From: Chitinophagaceae bacterium
GTDB taxonomy: Bacteria; Bacteroidota; Bacteroidia; Chitinophagales; Chitinophagaceae
Direction: 5' to 3'
Assembly (NCBI GenBank): GCA_023957755.1
Contig: JAMLGT010000011.1
Location: 1 to 64,000 of the forward strand
DNA length: 64,000 bases
The position numbers and the translations under genes are program-made. This document shows, piece by piece, positions 43,528 through 52,813 of this stretch (its first letter is position 1; every line of letters starts with the position of its first letter). The notes beneath the pieces are model-generated. The model was not told the origin of the DNA. It worked only from the letters and a program-made list of their open reading frames with translations, and searched no databases.

Positions 43528-45183
43528 TTACTGGTTAAGGGATTTTGTCTTCTCAATCATTGATTCCAGTTCGGATATCATTTTTGATTTTTCGTTCTCA
43601 AATAAGTTTACCCTGCTTTCAAGTTCTCTCATTTTCATCAGTTGTTTTTCTACCTCGGCATTCTTCAATGCCATTTCAGTAATCTGACTTTTCAGTCCTT
43701 CGTTTTCGCTTTTAAGAGAGGTAAGTATTGACTCGTTGTAAGAGAGTTGGTTTTTAAGTTCAATTTCTTTTTTCAGTTGTATTTCCAACGCCCTTTCCTT
43801 TTCAGATGCGGCCTCCAGTTGCCTCTGCATATCACCAATATGGTTTTGCATAGCTTCTATTTCTATAAGTCTTCCGTCGTAATTGCTCTTTAATAAATTG
43901 AATTCTTCAAGTTGAGACCTTAACTGGTCTGTTTCGCCTTTGAGTGCAGCGAGTTGCCCGTCTTTTTGTTTTTCAGCCTGCAACTGATTTTGCAGGTTGT
44001 TGATATGGTTTTGCAAAGACTGAATCTCGTTGAGTTTTGCATTGTAATCACTCTTTAGCGATTCAAAATTCATCAGGCCGGTTCGCAAATGTGCTACCTG
44101 TGCCTGCATTTCAGCCAACTGACTTTCTTTTTCTTTCTCTGATTGTAATTGTGATTGAAGTCCGGTAATTTCTTCCCTTAATGATTCGATTTCGGACACT
44201 TTATTGTTCACTTCATTTTTAAGAGATTCAAATCTTAAGGCACTTGACCGGAGAATTTCAACTTCTTTTCTAAGTTGTTGAATCTGTTGGTCTTTATCCT
44301 CTTGTCCGCTCAGTTGCAGTTGAAGTGATGCGAGTTGATCCTGAAGCAGGTGTATTTCAGCAGTTTTGGTTTCCAGATTTTCCCGATAATTGTTCGTTTC
44401 TGCGGCGTCACTTCGAAGTTTTTCTAACTCTTGTGTTAGTGCATCGTGATCGCCCTGTGTTAGAGCATGCTGCTGAAGTTGTGTGTGCAACTCGTTTATT
44501 GTGTTTTGCAGCGCCTGGATTTCGGCTAAGCTGTTGTTATAATTGCTATTGAGTTCATTGAATTGTGAGACAGTATTTCTCAAGCTTTCCACCTCTTTCT
44601 GGAGTGTTTCGTATTCTACACTGATATTGATTGCTGACTTTACCTGAGTTTCAAGGTTTTCGATGTGACTCTGAAGTTCCTTGTTTTCCAGGATTTTTTG
44701 TTCATAGTCTTTTTTCAGCGATTCAATATCCTCGTTTACGGGCATTCTTCCTTTCAGCATTTCTTTAAGAGCTTCCAATTCCTGCTGCGTTGTGTCGAGT
44801 TCGTTCTCTAATTTTTCTTTCTTTTCATTTTCTTCATAATATAATTCCTTCCAGTCTTCCTCTTCTTCAGGTTTGGGTGTGGCCTCATTGAATGCAAATG
44901 CTACCGGATTTACCTTAGTCCCGGATTCTTCGAGGTTTTCCAGTTTTTGAATTAGCTTCTTTAACTGAATTTCAAAATATGCATTTTGGTCCTCGAGTGA
45001 TTTTAGTTTAGCCTTAATATTTCTAAGTGTTTCCATGTGAAAGGAGATATCAGAAGGGCTTAAATTATTAAATATCATAGATTTTTTATCCATAGGTATC
45101 AACTTGTAACTACTAATTAACACCCGCCAAATAAAAATGACACAGGCGATTAGAATCGCAAATGAAACAATCCAAATCCACAT
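43528..45183 (-). CDS. Membrane-anchored coiled-coil protein with six 55-residue repeats
   Basis: 551 residues. Residues 1-20 form a membrane helix (MWIWIVSFAILIACVIFIWR), then a helical spacer to about 150, then six tandem repeats of exactly 55 residues (153-207, 208-262, 263-317, 318-372, 373-427, 428-482). Each has the frame F-x-x-L-K-x-x-Y-N-x-x-L-x-E-I-x-x-L-Q-N-x-I and later a basic L-R. 55 is five hendecads, so the rod may be hendecad-based rather than heptad-based. No enzyme domain. A structural or polarity role is inference. The gene lies between pdxH and pyrH on the same strand. Confidence 0.75.
   Translation of the reverse strand: MWIWIVSFAILIACVIFIWRVLISSYKLIPMDKKSMIFNNLSPSDISFHMETLRNIKAKLKSLEDQNAYFEIQLKKLIQKLENLEESGTKVNPVAFAFNEATPKPEEEEDWKELYYEENEKKEKLENELDTTQQELEALKEMLKGRMPVNEDIESLKKDYEQKILENKELQSHIENLETQVKSAINISVEYETLQKEVESLRNTVSQFNELNSNYNNSLAEIQALQNTINELHTQLQQHALTQGDHDALTQELEKLRSDAAETNNYRENLETKTAEIHLLQDQLASLQLQLSGQEDKDQQIQQLRKEVEILRSSALRFESLKNEVNNKVSEIESLREEITGLQSQLQSEKEKESQLAEMQAQVAHLRTGLMNFESLKSDYNAKLNEIQSLQNHINNLQNQLQAEKQKDGQLAALKGETDQLRSQLEEFNLLKSNYDGRLIEIEAMQNHIGDMQRQLEAASEKERALEIQLKKEIELKNQLSYNESILTSLKSENEGLKSQITEMALKNAEVEKQLMKMRELESRVNLFENEKSKMISELESMIEKTKSLNQ
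43738..44727 (-). repeat. Six tandem 165-bp coding repeats
   Basis: These encode the six 55-residue units of the coiled-coil protein. Unit length is constant in protein terms while the sequences have diverged, which points to selection for phase rather than recent slippage. Confidence 0.65.
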
Positions 45184-45306
45184 ACAATTGACTTAAATAA
45201 CCATCATTGTTTCGTGGGGGGTAATAGAAACGTTACTGTGATATTCAAAGGATAAATTCTCACAAGGAGCTGGCTGGATAGAATTGGCTTTCGAAATTAA
45301 GGTAAA

Positions 45307-46020
45307 TTATCCAGTTACCAAAGTTCCTACTTTTTCTCCCGTCACCACCCTCAGCAGGGTACCCGGGGTGTCCATATTAAATACCAGAATGGGCAAATTA
45401 TTTTCTCTGCAAAGGGTAAAGGCTGTCATATCCATAATTTTGAGATTCATGGAAATACAGTCAGAGAAAGAAATTTTGTTGAATTTCTTAGCTTTTTTGT
45501 CTTTCTCAGGGTCTGCATTGTAGATTCCGTCCACCCTGGTGCCCTTCAGGATGGCATCTGCCTTTATTTCAATTGCTCTGAGCGAACCCGCAGTATCTGT
45601 AGTAAAGTAAGGATTTCCCGTACCGGCCCCAAAAATCACTACCCTGCCTTTTTCCAGGTGCCTGATTGCTTTGCGCCTGATATACGGTTCGGCTACTTGT
45701 TCCATCTTGATGGCACTTTGCAATCTAGTATAGATTCCTATCTTCTCCAGCGCACTTTGTAAGGCCATTCCATTGATAACGGTAGCGAGCATTCCCATAT
45801 AATCTCCCTGCGCGCGTTCTATGCCGGTTTCTGCCTCATTCATTCCCCTGTAGATATTGCCGCCTCCGATTACAATGGCCACCTGAACACCGAGTTCTGT
45901 AATGGATTTGATATCTTCAGCATACTGAGCAAGTACCTTGGGATCCAGTCCGAAAGAGTTTTCGCCCATCAGGGATTCACCGGAAAGTTTTAATAAAACG
46001 CGTTTGAATTTGGGAAGCAT
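45307..46020 (-). CDS. pyrH: Uridylate kinase
   Basis: 237-residue UMP kinase of the amino-acid-kinase fold. Motifs: [62 protein letters not shown] and [15 protein letters not shown]. It phosphorylates UMP to UDP. Often next to frr, which is not here. The stop lies 124 bases before the coiled-coil gene. Confidence 0.96.
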   Translation of the reverse strand: MLPKFKRVLLKLSGESLMGENSFGLDPKVLAQYAEDIKSITELGVQVAIVIGGGNIYRGMNEAETGIERAQGDYMGMLATVINGMALQSALEKIGIYTRLQSAIKMEQVAEPYIRRKAIRHLEKGRVVIFGAGTGNPYFTTDTAGSLRAIEIKADAILKGTRVDGIYNADPEKDKKAKKFNKISFSDCISMNLKIMDMTAFTLCRENNLPILVFNMDTPGTLLRVVTGEKVGTLVTG

Positions 46021-46114
46021 AGAGGAATATGTAGTTGTATAAAGTGCTGCAAGATAAGTAAATTGAAAAAAGTCAGCAAGAGAATCACACTGAATTAAAT
46101 ACTGTCGTTAGTGC

Positions 46115-47536
46115 TTACGGCATTTCAGGCAGGGTATCCTGGGCTTTTAGCGTCAATTCAGCGACGCATTCAATATGGTATGTCTGTGGGAACATATCAA
46201 CGGGTTGAAGGCGCAAGACATCATACTTTTTGCCCAGCAATTGCAGGTCGCGTGCCTGCGTGCCAATGTTACAGCTTACATAAACGATTCGGGGTGCCTG
46301 GATAGCGAGCAGTTGATTTATGAGTGATTCATGCAGCCCTGCCCGGGGAGGATCCACGATTACCAAATCGGGTTTCCCATGTGCTTCAAAGAATCGCTCA
46401 TCACATACCCGTATTACGTCTCCGCTGAAGAACCGTGCATGGCTGATGTGGTTAAGTGCTGCATTTTCTTCTGCATCTTTAATCGCATTCAGGATAGTTT
46501 CAACCCCGATTATTTGCCTGGCATTATCTGCGAGATAGAGCCCGATACTGCCGGTGCCACAGTACAGGTCATACACTGTTTCAGTGCCCTGAAGCCCTGC
46601 AAAATCTTTAACCACATCGTACAGTTTTCTGGCCTGAAAGGAGTTGGTCTGGAAGAATGACTGAGGCGAAATTTTGAATTGTAACGTCCCCAGTTGTTCG
46701 TAAATAACTCCGGGCCCATAGGCTATTTCGGGCTCAAGATCATAAAGGCTGTCGTTGAGCTTGGTATTTTCTGTAAATAACAGTGTGGTTATCCCGGGAA
46801 ATTGTGAATGCAGAAAGTCTTCAATTTGTTGTTGCCAATCCGGATGTTTTTTGCTGATGACTATATTTACCATACACTGACCGAGAGTGGAGTATCTGAT
46901 TACCATATTTCTCAGCCATCCTTCATGGATTTTTACATTGTAAAAAGGCATCTTATTCCGGATTGCAAAATCTCTGATTCCATTTCGAATACGGTCGTTT
47001 ACCGGATTCATCAGGTGGCATTCAGTGATGTTAAGTACTTTGTCGTAGAAGCCTGAAATATGGTATCCAAGGGCATCTCCTGCCTTGACTCCGGATTTGA
47101 AGTCTTCCTGAGTGAGAAATTCCCTGTCGCTAAAAGTGAATTCTAATTTGTTGCGATACTCGTAGGAGAGGTCGGAGCCTATTATGGGTAATACAGGTGC
47201 TTCAATCTTCTGTTTTCTGAATAGCCCTTCTGCCTCTGCCTGTTTATACTCGAGTTGCTTAGAATAGGGTAGCATTTGCCATTGGCATCCGCCACAGGTG
47301 CCGAAATGTTTACATAAAGGGGGGATCCGGTCAGGCGACGCTTGCTTCAACTGAACGAGTCTGCCCTCTGCCCAGTCCTTCTTGTTTTTTGTAATTTGAA
47401 TATCTGCGATATCTCCAGGTACCACACCATCAGCAAAGAGCACTTTTCCTTCGGGCCTTGCGATGGCTTTCCCAAGAGCCGCATAGCCCGTAAAGACCAC
47501 ATCTGTAATTACCGGTTTTATCTTTTTCTTTCTCAC
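46115..47536 (-). CDS. rlmD: 23S rRNA (uracil-C5)-methyltransferase RlmD
   Basis: 473 residues. N-terminal TRAM domain, then the 4Fe-4S site C-x5-C-x2-C in LCKHFGTCGGCQWQM plus a fourth Cys in ITECHLMN, then the SAM domain with DLYCGTGSIGLYLA, VDPPRAGLHES and the nucleophile Cys in YVSCNIGTQARDL. It methylates uracil in 23S rRNA (U1939 in E. coli); the related RlmC/TrmA families differ in the Fe-S region. Confidence 0.93.
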   Translation of the reverse strand: MRKKKIKPVITDVVFTGYAALGKAIARPEGKVLFADGVVPGDIADIQITKNKKDWAEGRLVQLKQASPDRIPPLCKHFGTCGGCQWQMLPYSKQLEYKQAEAEGLFRKQKIEAPVLPIIGSDLSYEYRNKLEFTFSDREFLTQEDFKSGVKAGDALGYHISGFYDKVLNITECHLMNPVNDRIRNGIRDFAIRNKMPFYNVKIHEGWLRNMVIRYSTLGQCMVNIVISKKHPDWQQQIEDFLHSQFPGITTLLFTENTKLNDSLYDLEPEIAYGPGVIYEQLGTLQFKISPQSFFQTNSFQARKLYDVVKDFAGLQGTETVYDLYCGTGSIGLYLADNARQIIGVETILNAIKDAEENAALNHISHARFFSGDVIRVCDERFFEAHGKPDLVIVDPPRAGLHESLINQLLAIQAPRIVYVSCNIGTQARDLQLLGKKYDVLRLQPVDMFPQTYHIECVAELTLKAQDTLPEMP

Positions 47537-47663
47537 GGCGCGAAGTTAGAGGGATTGTGCGAAAGGCGCATACAGCAGGAACTGTATTTTTGTTATGTTA
47601 ATCCTTTTAGATTCATTTCTTTTACTGTACCAAATAAATATTTTTGTACACATGTGTAAGGTA

Positions 47664-49097
47664 ATGAAGACTTTTAGTGCCATCCTGTTCCTCATGATTG
47701 GATACAGTGCAGAAGCCCAGAATTATAGTATAGTGTTAAGTGCGCCCCAGTTCGATACCGGCGTAGCTTACCTCACATACTATTACGGTTCGAATATGAA
47801 TATACAGGATTCAGGCACTATCAATGAGCGGGGTATGGTAGATTTTCACAGCGATAAGGAATTGCCTCCGGGAGTATATAGCATTGTTTTTCCGGGTAAG
47901 CGTTTCTATTATGATTTTCTGGTAGGGAATGAAAAACAGATTACCGTGAGCGTGCCTGATACCTTGAATCTATTTAAAGGCACTAAGGTAGATGGCTCTG
48001 TAGAGAATAAATTGTTTGACATCTATCAGCAATTCATAGCGGAGAAGGCGCCAATGCTTCAGCAGGAGAGAGAAGCTTATCAGAAATCTACGACCGCTAA
48101 AGACAGCACGTTCCATGAAAACAATTACAGACTTCTTACCAGTGAGCTGAATCAGTTTCGGGATACTTTGGTGAAAGAACATCCCGGGTCGATGGTAGCA
48201 GCCCTGTTGATGGCCATGAAGGAACCGACAGTACCGCACACTGCCCCAAAAACAAAACTGGATTCTTTAGAGAATTACCAATACTTCAAGAAGCACTATT
48301 GGGATAATATTACGTTCAGGGATGACAGGATTATTCGCACACCTTTCTTTCTTCCTAAATTAGAGCGTTATTTCAGGCAGGTAATTGACCCCAATGCCGA
48401 CTCAGTGATTAGAGAAGCAGATTATTTGTTGCTTTTGAGCCGCACTTCACCCGGCATGTACAAGTTCTTATTGAACTGGCTGACAGACGAGTATTATCAG
48501 CCTAAGTATATGGGACAAGATAAAGTATTTGTCCATTTTTTTGAAAAGTATCACTCGAAGGGGGTGAGTTCGTGGCTGAATGAAAAACAACTCAAGTCGA
48601 TAACAGACAGAGCTTATATGTTGATGGGGAACCTCATCGGTGCTCCTGCAGGACCGATGGTTATGACTGATCGAAACGGGAAGGAGACTTCTCTTTACAA
48701 TATCAAGGCGGCTTTTACCGTTGTGGTTTTTTGGGATCCTAATTGTGGTCATTGCCAGAAGGAACTGCCGAGGGTGGATAGCTTTTATCGTGCCAGATGG
48801 AAAGCGGAAGGTGTCAGAATTTTTACAGTGCTGACTGATAATGATGCGATGGACAAGTGGAAGCAGTTTATTGACGACCATAAACTTAATGACTGGACTA
48901 ATGTGTATGAAAGCAGTGCACAGAGTAAGGCGGTAGAAAAAGCCGGCAGGGCATCTTACAGACAGTTGTATAATGTGATTGAAACACCGACAGTGTTTTT
49001 GCTGGATAGTGAGAAGCGAATTATTGCCAAAAAGCTAACTTTAGAACAATTTGATGAGGTAATCAAGTCGAGATTAAAGAGTACCTCAGAGAGATAA
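47664..49097 (+). CDS. Secreted thioredoxin-like (TlpA/AhpC-type) protein
   Basis: 477 residues from the ATG at 47664, which starts a signal peptide (MKTFSAILFLMIGYSAEAQ); an ATG four codons earlier is possible. The N-terminal beta domain has the DUF4369 look, then a helical DUF5106-like region, then a thioredoxin fold with C-G-H-C in VFWDPNCGHCQKELPRVDSF and the later ETPTVFLLD cis-Pro. It is probably periplasmic and reduces disulfides. 16 bases before the parvulin gene, with which it would form an envelope protein-folding pair. Confidence 0.85.
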   Translation: MKTFSAILFLMIGYSAEAQNYSIVLSAPQFDTGVAYLTYYYGSNMNIQDSGTINERGMVDFHSDKELPPGVYSIVFPGKRFYYDFLVGNEKQITVSVPDTLNLFKGTKVDGSVENKLFDIYQQFIAEKAPMLQQEREAYQKSTTAKDSTFHENNYRLLTSELNQFRDTLVKEHPGSMVAALLMAMKEPTVPHTAPKTKLDSLENYQYFKKHYWDNITFRDDRIIRTPFFLPKLERYFRQVIDPNADSVIREADYLLLLSRTSPGMYKFLLNWLTDEYYQPKYMGQDKVFVHFFEKYHSKGVSSWLNEKQLKSITDRAYMLMGNLIGAPAGPMVMTDRNGKETSLYNIKAAFTVVVFWDPNCGHCQKELPRVDSFYRARWKAEGVRIFTVLTDNDAMDKWKQFIDDHKLNDWTNVYESSAQSKAVEKAGRASYRQLYNVIETPTVFLLDSEKRIIAKKLTLEQFDEVIKSRLKSTSER

Positions 49098-49113
49098 GAA
49101 CAACCCTCCAAAG

Positions 49114-51039
49114 ATGAAACGATTTTTTTTGCTGTTCCTTTTCGGGACGATAGCGGGAAATGTATTTTCACAAACCTTGTTTACCTACGGGCCTTATGCA
49201 GTAAGTGCAGACGAGTTTAAGTATGCTTATAGTAAGAATAAGATTGCCTCGGATACGGTAAAGAATGATCTGAAAACTTACCTGGACCTGTACACTCTTT
49301 TTAAGCTGAAGGTTCAGGATGCCAGGGATCTGCGTTTAGACACACTCCCGGCTCTTCAGGCCGACTTGCAGAATTATAAATTACAAATTGAGAAGAATTA
49401 CCTTCTGGACAATGCTCAAATGGAATTTTTGGTGAATCAGGCCTTGCAGCGGAGCCGAAAAGATGTGAGAGTAATTTCTTACAGGCTTTCGCCTGACTCA
49501 AAGAAGGACAGTAGCACAATTGTACAGGCAGCGGATCGGGTGCTGAGTACACTCCGGAATGGAGAAGTGGTGGATACAAAGGCCCTTGAGGCGGAGGGTT
49601 TGCAGTTTGCAAAAGAAGATTTAGGATTTATAACCGCATTTACACTGCCCTGGGAAATTGAAAATGTGGTGTATGATTTATCAGTGGGTTCCTATAGTGG
49701 TCCGATGAAATTTAATGGGGCATATTACATTTTTTACAAGCAGAGCGAGCGCCCGGCAGCAGGTAAGGTCAAAGTAGCTCAGATACTTTTGGCCTTTGAA
49801 CCTGGCAGAAAGAATGAGGCAAGGGTAAGGTCTCTGGCCGACTCCTTGTATCAAGCTTTGAAGAAAGGGGCAGACTTTGCAGCACTGGCTAAAACCTATA
49901 GCGACGATAGAAATTCTTATTTCAGAGGGGGCGAGTTACCTGAGTTTACAGTAGGAAAATACACGTTGGATTTTGAGAATCAGGCCTTTGCCCTAAAGCA
50001 TGACGGAGATATTTCAAAACCTTTTCTAACCGACTTTGGTTATCATATTCTAAAGAGGATATCCGCAACCCCTTTCCCAGTAAAGGACAATGAAGAGGTG
50101 TTATATCATGTAAGACAGGAGGTGCTTGCTGATGACAGGGCAGAATCTGCCAGGCAGAAATTACTTGCTTCCGCCAGGGAGAAAACAGGTTTCCATGCAT
50201 TGACAGTCAATAAGCAGGATCTCTACAAAGTGACAGATACCTCTTTATGGGTCAATAAACTGATCACCTCCGGCACGGTGAATCAGCAAACGGTACTGTT
50301 TACTTTTAATGACGGATCAGAGACGAAGGTGTCTGACTGGGATTTGTTTCTCAGAAATTCAGGTAAAGTATGGCGTGCCGATATGCACGAGTCCTATAAG
50401 CAGTTGTGGCCGGATTTTGAAAAAGCCTCTATCCTCGCCAATTACCAGAAAAGACTTGAAACCTTTGATACAAATTATGTAAGGCAACTGAAGGAGTTTG
50501 AGGAAGGGAATATGCTTTTTGAGGTGATGCAGGAGAAGGTGTGGCAGAAAGCGTCAGAGGATACTGCAGGACTTTTGAAATTGTATATGCAGCAAAAAGA
50601 TAAATACAAGTGGAAGGCGAGTGCAGATGTGGTTATTTTTTCGTGTAGTAATGAAGCTATCGCAAAAGAAGCAAAGAACGCATTGCAGAAAGAAACGTGG
50701 AAAGAGGTGGTCGATGCCCATCATGGAAATGTGATGGCGGATTCTGCCAGATATGACTATAGTGCAATACCGCTACCTGCACACGATATACGTGTAGGGA
50801 TCTCTGATATTAAAGTAAACAGATTTGATGGTACAGCTACCTTTGTCCAGGTTGTGAAGACCTATCCATCCGGCCTCCCAATGTCATTTGAAGATGCAAG
50901 AGGGGCCGTGATTGATGAATATCAAAAATTGCTGGAGAAAGAGTGGACTGATCAGCTTAAAGCAAAGTATCCTATCCGTATTAATCAGAGGGTATATGGG
51001 CTGCTGTTGAGTCAGTTTGCCGAAAAATCAGAACGCTAA
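49114..51039 (+). CDS. Periplasmic parvulin-type peptidyl-prolyl isomerase
   Basis: 641 residues with a signal peptide (MKRFFLLFLFGTIAGNVFSQ). One clear parvulin domain (about 225-330): KVKVAQILLAFEPGRKNEAR, KKGADFAALAKTYSDDRNSYFRGGELPEF and LTDFGYHILKRI. Helical SurA/PpiD-like parts surround it, and a second, weak parvulin-like region may lie near 120-210. It should help fold outer-membrane proteins. Its stop codon is one arm of a palindrome shared with the convergent metF. Confidence 0.87.
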   Translation: MKRFFLLFLFGTIAGNVFSQTLFTYGPYAVSADEFKYAYSKNKIASDTVKNDLKTYLDLYTLFKLKVQDARDLRLDTLPALQADLQNYKLQIEKNYLLDNAQMEFLVNQALQRSRKDVRVISYRLSPDSKKDSSTIVQAADRVLSTLRNGEVVDTKALEAEGLQFAKEDLGFITAFTLPWEIENVVYDLSVGSYSGPMKFNGAYYIFYKQSERPAAGKVKVAQILLAFEPGRKNEARVRSLADSLYQALKKGADFAALAKTYSDDRNSYFRGGELPEFTVGKYTLDFENQAFALKHDGDISKPFLTDFGYHILKRISATPFPVKDNEEVLYHVRQEVLADDRAESARQKLLASAREKTGFHALTVNKQDLYKVTDTSLWVNKLITSGTVNQQTVLFTFNDGSETKVSDWDLFLRNSGKVWRADMHESYKQLWPDFEKASILANYQKRLETFDTNYVRQLKEFEEGNMLFEVMQEKVWQKASEDTAGLLKLYMQQKDKYKWKASADVVIFSCSNEAIAKEAKNALQKETWKEVVDAHHGNVMADSARYDYSAIPLPAHDIRVGISDIKVNRFDGTATFVQVVKTYPSGLPMSFEDARGAVIDEYQKLLEKEWTDQLKAKYPIRINQRVYGLLLSQFAEKSER

Positions 51040-51053
51040 CCGGCTGCCGGTTA
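51037..51053. other. 17-bp palindrome holding both stop codons of convergent genes
   Basis: TAACCGG-CTG-CCGGTTA. The first TAA is the stop of the parvulin gene on the plus strand; the last TTA is the stop of metF on the minus strand. The stem forms in both transcripts. No T run follows, so it may block convergent reading rather than act as a classical terminator. Confidence 0.55.
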
Positions 51054-52004
51054 CTTAATTCGCCGAACCACATTTTCTATAACATGCTGCTTGCCGAGTG
51101 TGTAATAGTGAAGTACGGGTACGCCAAATTTCTTCAGGTCCACAGATTGCTGGTAAAGCCATTCCTCACCTACTTTTTCCACTTCGGCATCCGTTTTACA
51201 TTTCATTATCTCATTACTCAATTCGGTAGGGATGTCCACGTGGAATGTACGTGGTAACATAGAAAGCTGGCGTTTAGAAGTGAGCGGCTTCAGGCCCGGG
51301 ATAATGGGCACTGTAATGCCCAGGTCGCGGCACGACTTTACAAATGCATAATACTTACTATTGTCAAAAAACATCTGTGTAGTAATATACTCTGCTCCTG
51401 CATCCACCTTCATTTTCAGGTATCGCAGGTCAGTGTCCATATTGGGTGCTTCGAAATGTTTTTCCGGATATCCTGCTACGCCGATACAGAAACTGGTTTT
51501 ATAGCCGTCTATTATATCTTCCTCAAGATAGATTCCGTGATTGAGGTTTACTGTTTGTTTGAGCAGATCGATAGCGTGTGCATGCCCATCGGGCTCAGGG
51601 TCAAATACAGTTTCGCTTTTGGTGGCATCACCTCTCAGCACGAGTACATTATCTATACCCAGAAAATTGAGGTCTATCAGTGCGTTCTCCGTTTCCTGTT
51701 TGCTGAATCCTCCACAGATCAGGTGAGGCACGGCATCAACCTTGTAATGAGTCATTATGGCTGCACAAATTCCTACTGTCCCGGGGCGCTTCCTTACTTC
51801 TATTTTTTCAAACGAACCGTCGGCTCTCTTCTTAAAGATCTGCTCACTCCGGTGGTAAGTCACATTGATAAAGGAGGGCTGAAACTCCATTAAAGGGTTC
51901 AGTTGGTTGTAGATTGATTCTATTGTTTTCCCTTTCAGTGGAGGAAGAATTTCAAAGGAGATAAGCACATCTTTGGCTGATGCGATATGGTCGGTTACTT
52001 TCAT
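51051..52004 (-). CDS. metF: 5,10-methylenetetrahydrofolate reductase
   Basis: 317 residues of the MTHFR barrel: FEILPPLKGKTIESIYNQL, FINVTYHR, VPHLICGGFSKQETENALIDLNFLGIDNVLVLRGD, AGAEYITTQMFFDNSKYY and the later PIIPGLKPLTS. It makes 5-methyl-THF, the methyl donor for the split MetH about 11 kb away. Single-gene unit with a clean promoter and a leader of only about ten bases, so no riboswitch. Confidence 0.95.
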   Translation of the reverse strand: MKVTDHIASAKDVLISFEILPPLKGKTIESIYNQLNPLMEFQPSFINVTYHRSEQIFKKRADGSFEKIEVRKRPGTVGICAAIMTHYKVDAVPHLICGGFSKQETENALIDLNFLGIDNVLVLRGDATKSETVFDPEPDGHAHAIDLLKQTVNLNHGIYLEEDIIDGYKTSFCIGVAGYPEKHFEAPNMDTDLRYLKMKVDAGAEYITTQMFFDNSKYYAFVKSCRDLGITVPIIPGLKPLTSKRQLSMLPRTFHVDIPTELSNEIMKCKTDAEVEKVGEEWLYQQSVDLKKFGVPVLHYYTLGKQHVIENVVRRIK

Positions 52005-52021
52005 TGCTTCTAAAGTGTGGG

Positions 52022-52053
52022 CAAATTTATTGTCTTAGGAGTAGATATACAAA
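52022..52053 (-). promoter_or_regulatory. metF promoter (TTTG-N20-TAAATTTG)
   Basis: On the minus strand TTTG (52050-52053) and TAAATTTG (52022-52029) are 20 bases apart, a complete consensus match, 17 bases before the metF ATG. Confidence 0.65.
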
Positions 52054-52096
52054 GTATTAATAACCTAAGTGAATTTATAAAGGTGAAAAGTAAGGT

Positions 52097-52711
52097 TTAA
52101 TGGATAAAGATAGAGAGGATTCCTGTGGCCACCAGGGTGATGCCGGTGATAATTCCTGCATTGTGCTCCAACCGGTGCCAGTTAAGTTTCAGGAGTCCTT
52201 TGTAAGCCAGTTGCACCAGAATCAGCATTCCTGTAATTGTTATTAGGAGGTACAGGGCCGCGATGAACCATACAAGCCAGCTGCTTTGAGTTCCTGCCAT
52301 CAGAAAGTAAGCTTCTATTTCGAGGCAGGGAGAAAAGAACATGGCAACCGTAAGAGCGAGGATGATTTTGCCTTTGCTGATATTTTCAATTTTTTTCTCG
52401 TCCACATGGAAGTGGTGATGCATGTGGTGTCTGTAGATAAACACAAGCCCCATAAGGATCAGGATTGAGGGGCCTATCCAATGAGTGAAGTATTCCACAT
52501 GAGTGGCGAGGTTGCTTCCTATAAAAAATAGAACCAGCCCTATGAGCACCGTGCTGACACCATGTGCTACAGCAGAGAGGAGGGTAACCTTTCGCACTTC
52601 AGAAAGTGTCCATCCCTGTTTGCGCCCAATAGCAATAATAGGTAACCAGTGGTTGGGAATTGTGGCGTGAAGCAAGCTGAGGATTATACTACCTAAAATA
52701 ATACTGGTCAT
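52097..52711 (-). CDS. NicO/RcnA-like membrane protein, putative metal transporter
   Basis: 204 residues with about six membrane helices. Conserved-looking polar residues inside the helices: SLLHATIPNHWLP, LLSAVAHGVSTVLIG, and AMFFSPCLEIEAYFL; a cytoplasmic loop has HHMHHHFHVDEKK, a His cluster of the type seen in metal exporters. This fits NicO/RcnA-type proteins, but the similarity is by pattern only. Metal or small-ion export is inference. Confidence 0.55.
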   Translation of the reverse strand: MTSIILGSIILSLLHATIPNHWLPIIAIGRKQGWTLSEVRKVTLLSAVAHGVSTVLIGLVLFFIGSNLATHVEYFTHWIGPSILILMGLVFIYRHHMHHHFHVDEKKIENISKGKIILALTVAMFFSPCLEIEAYFLMAGTQSSWLVWFIAALYLLITITGMLILVQLAYKGLLKLNWHRLEHNAGIITGITLVATGILSIFIH

Positions 52712-52813
52712 GAATCAGATGGATGGCATCCGTAAGAAAACAGATGAAGGTGCAATTTAGTCGAATCAATTTAGAATTCTGCCTGTGCCGCTGCTTCTTT
52801 TATGGGAGCTGCA

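Noticed and set aside
52005-52096. SAM riboswitch for metF
   Set aside because: The predicted promoter leaves a leader of only about ten bases.
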